Shown here piece by piece: positions 5,372 to 5,585 of a DNA stretch of 5,585 nucleotides. Within the stretch, counting starts at the first letter, position 1. Each line of letters starts with the position of its first letter. A program made the translations under genes and the position numbers. The notes under the pieces are model-generated. The model did no database searches. It was given only the letters and a program-made list of their open reading frames with translations, and had not been told where the DNA came from. The stretch is from the NCBI GenBank assembly GCA_002423895.1, contig DIOL01000023.1, positions 26,300 to 31,884 on the forward strand. Direction: 5' to 3'. This DNA comes from Bacteroidales bacterium UBA5515 (GTDB lineage Bacteria > Bacteroidota > Bacteroidia > Bacteroidales > P3).

Positions 5372-5470
5372 TAACCCTTAAACAACTCAACCCCTCAACC
5401 CCTAAATATTCAAACAATTTAAAATTGAAGAAAGGTAATTTAAAAATTAAAACTAACAATTTAAAAATAA
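5372..5470. repeat. AT-rich spacer with degenerate direct repeats
   Basis: It begins with CAACTCAACCCCTCAACCCC-type units, followed by TTTAAAATTGAAG and AATTTAAAAATTAAAAC units. The last 25 nt are a diverged copy of the 24-nt repeat at 3365-3388 and lead straight into element E. No gene or classical terminator (GC-rich stem plus U-run) is seen. Confidence 0.5.
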
Positions 5471-5585
5471 AAGAAGAACACGGCATAGACAGACCGACAT
5501 TTTAAAATTACCGTAAAGTGGAAGAAGCTTAAAGTCGTAAAGAAAGTTTATACTGTTTGAGCGAAGCGAGTTTATAAACTTTTAG
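5471..5585 (+). repeat. Repeat element E (left part, cut by the window end)
   Basis: The first 36 nt (5471-5506) are identical to the start of element D, but from there on it follows the A/C subtype. It has AAAATTACC (5504-5512), then AGAAGCTTAAAGTC (5523-5536) where A has AGAGGCTTAAAACC. The inner stem pairs AAAGTTTATA (5543-5552) with TATAAACTTT (5573-5582), around the same GTTTGAGCGAAGCGAG apex. The right arm and any promoter module lie beyond the window. It starts 99 nt after the stop of the nuclease-like gene. Confidence 0.82.

Noticed and set aside
3387..5585. Reading the repeat-flanked pair as an insertion sequence or composite transposon
   Set aside because: No transposase or integrase is present. 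The repeats are members of a wider intergenic family that also occurs at A and C, and no target-site duplication was seen.

Overview
The window looks like an AT-rich Bacteroidota chromosome, plausibly an environmental Bacteroidales/Marinilabiliales-type organism. Three things point there: A-rich leaders without Shine-Dalgarno sequences at most genes, matches to the Bacteroidota primary-sigma promoter (TTTG, 19-21 nt, TAnnTTTG), and long intergenic regions full of dispersed repeats. The genus is a guess. All four genes are on the + strand.

Layout. 1-68: end of an intergenic region with a CCCCTTTAGGGG palindrome. 69-1124: rfbB, dTDP-glucose 4,6-dehydratase. 1125-2085: 961 nt without a gene, holding one full repeat element (A), the right half of a second (B), several CCCTTTAGGG palindromes, a left-end fragment (F) and another full element (C). 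2086-3354: a UDP-N-acetylhexosamine 6-dehydrogenase of the TviB/WbpA/WbpO type. 3355-3857: element D and simple AT-rich repeats. 3858-4865 and 4862-5371: a translationally coupled pair, a small ABC/SMC-type AAA ATPase and a 169-residue protein with a PD-(D/E)XK-like signature. 5372-5585: AT-rich spacer and the left part of element E, cut by the window end.

The two sugar-nucleotide enzymes belong to surface polysaccharide (O-antigen or capsule) synthesis: one commits dTDP-glucose to 6-deoxysugars, the other makes a UDP-HexNAc uronic acid. The ATPase/nuclease-like pair has no obvious link to that pathway. It sits between two repeat copies that share an identical 36-nt stretch, which fits an accessory module, possibly anti-phage, inserted in a variable locus. 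That role is inference.

The most striking signal is the repeat family (A-E, all in the gene orientation). Each full copy is a hairpin of about 100-110 nt followed by a short module. In A and C this module contains a consensus Bacteroidota promoter (TTTG-N19-TACTTTTG), and in all full copies it contains two interleaved inverted repeats with H-type pseudoknot topology. Copies differ in sequence while keeping base pairing: D replaces whole arms on both sides and still pairs. Element C ends 27 nt before the dehydrogenase start and probably supplies its promoter. One element also lies shortly after rfbB, after the dehydrogenase and after the pair. A terminator-plus-promoter boundary cassette is the simplest hypothesis I can offer.
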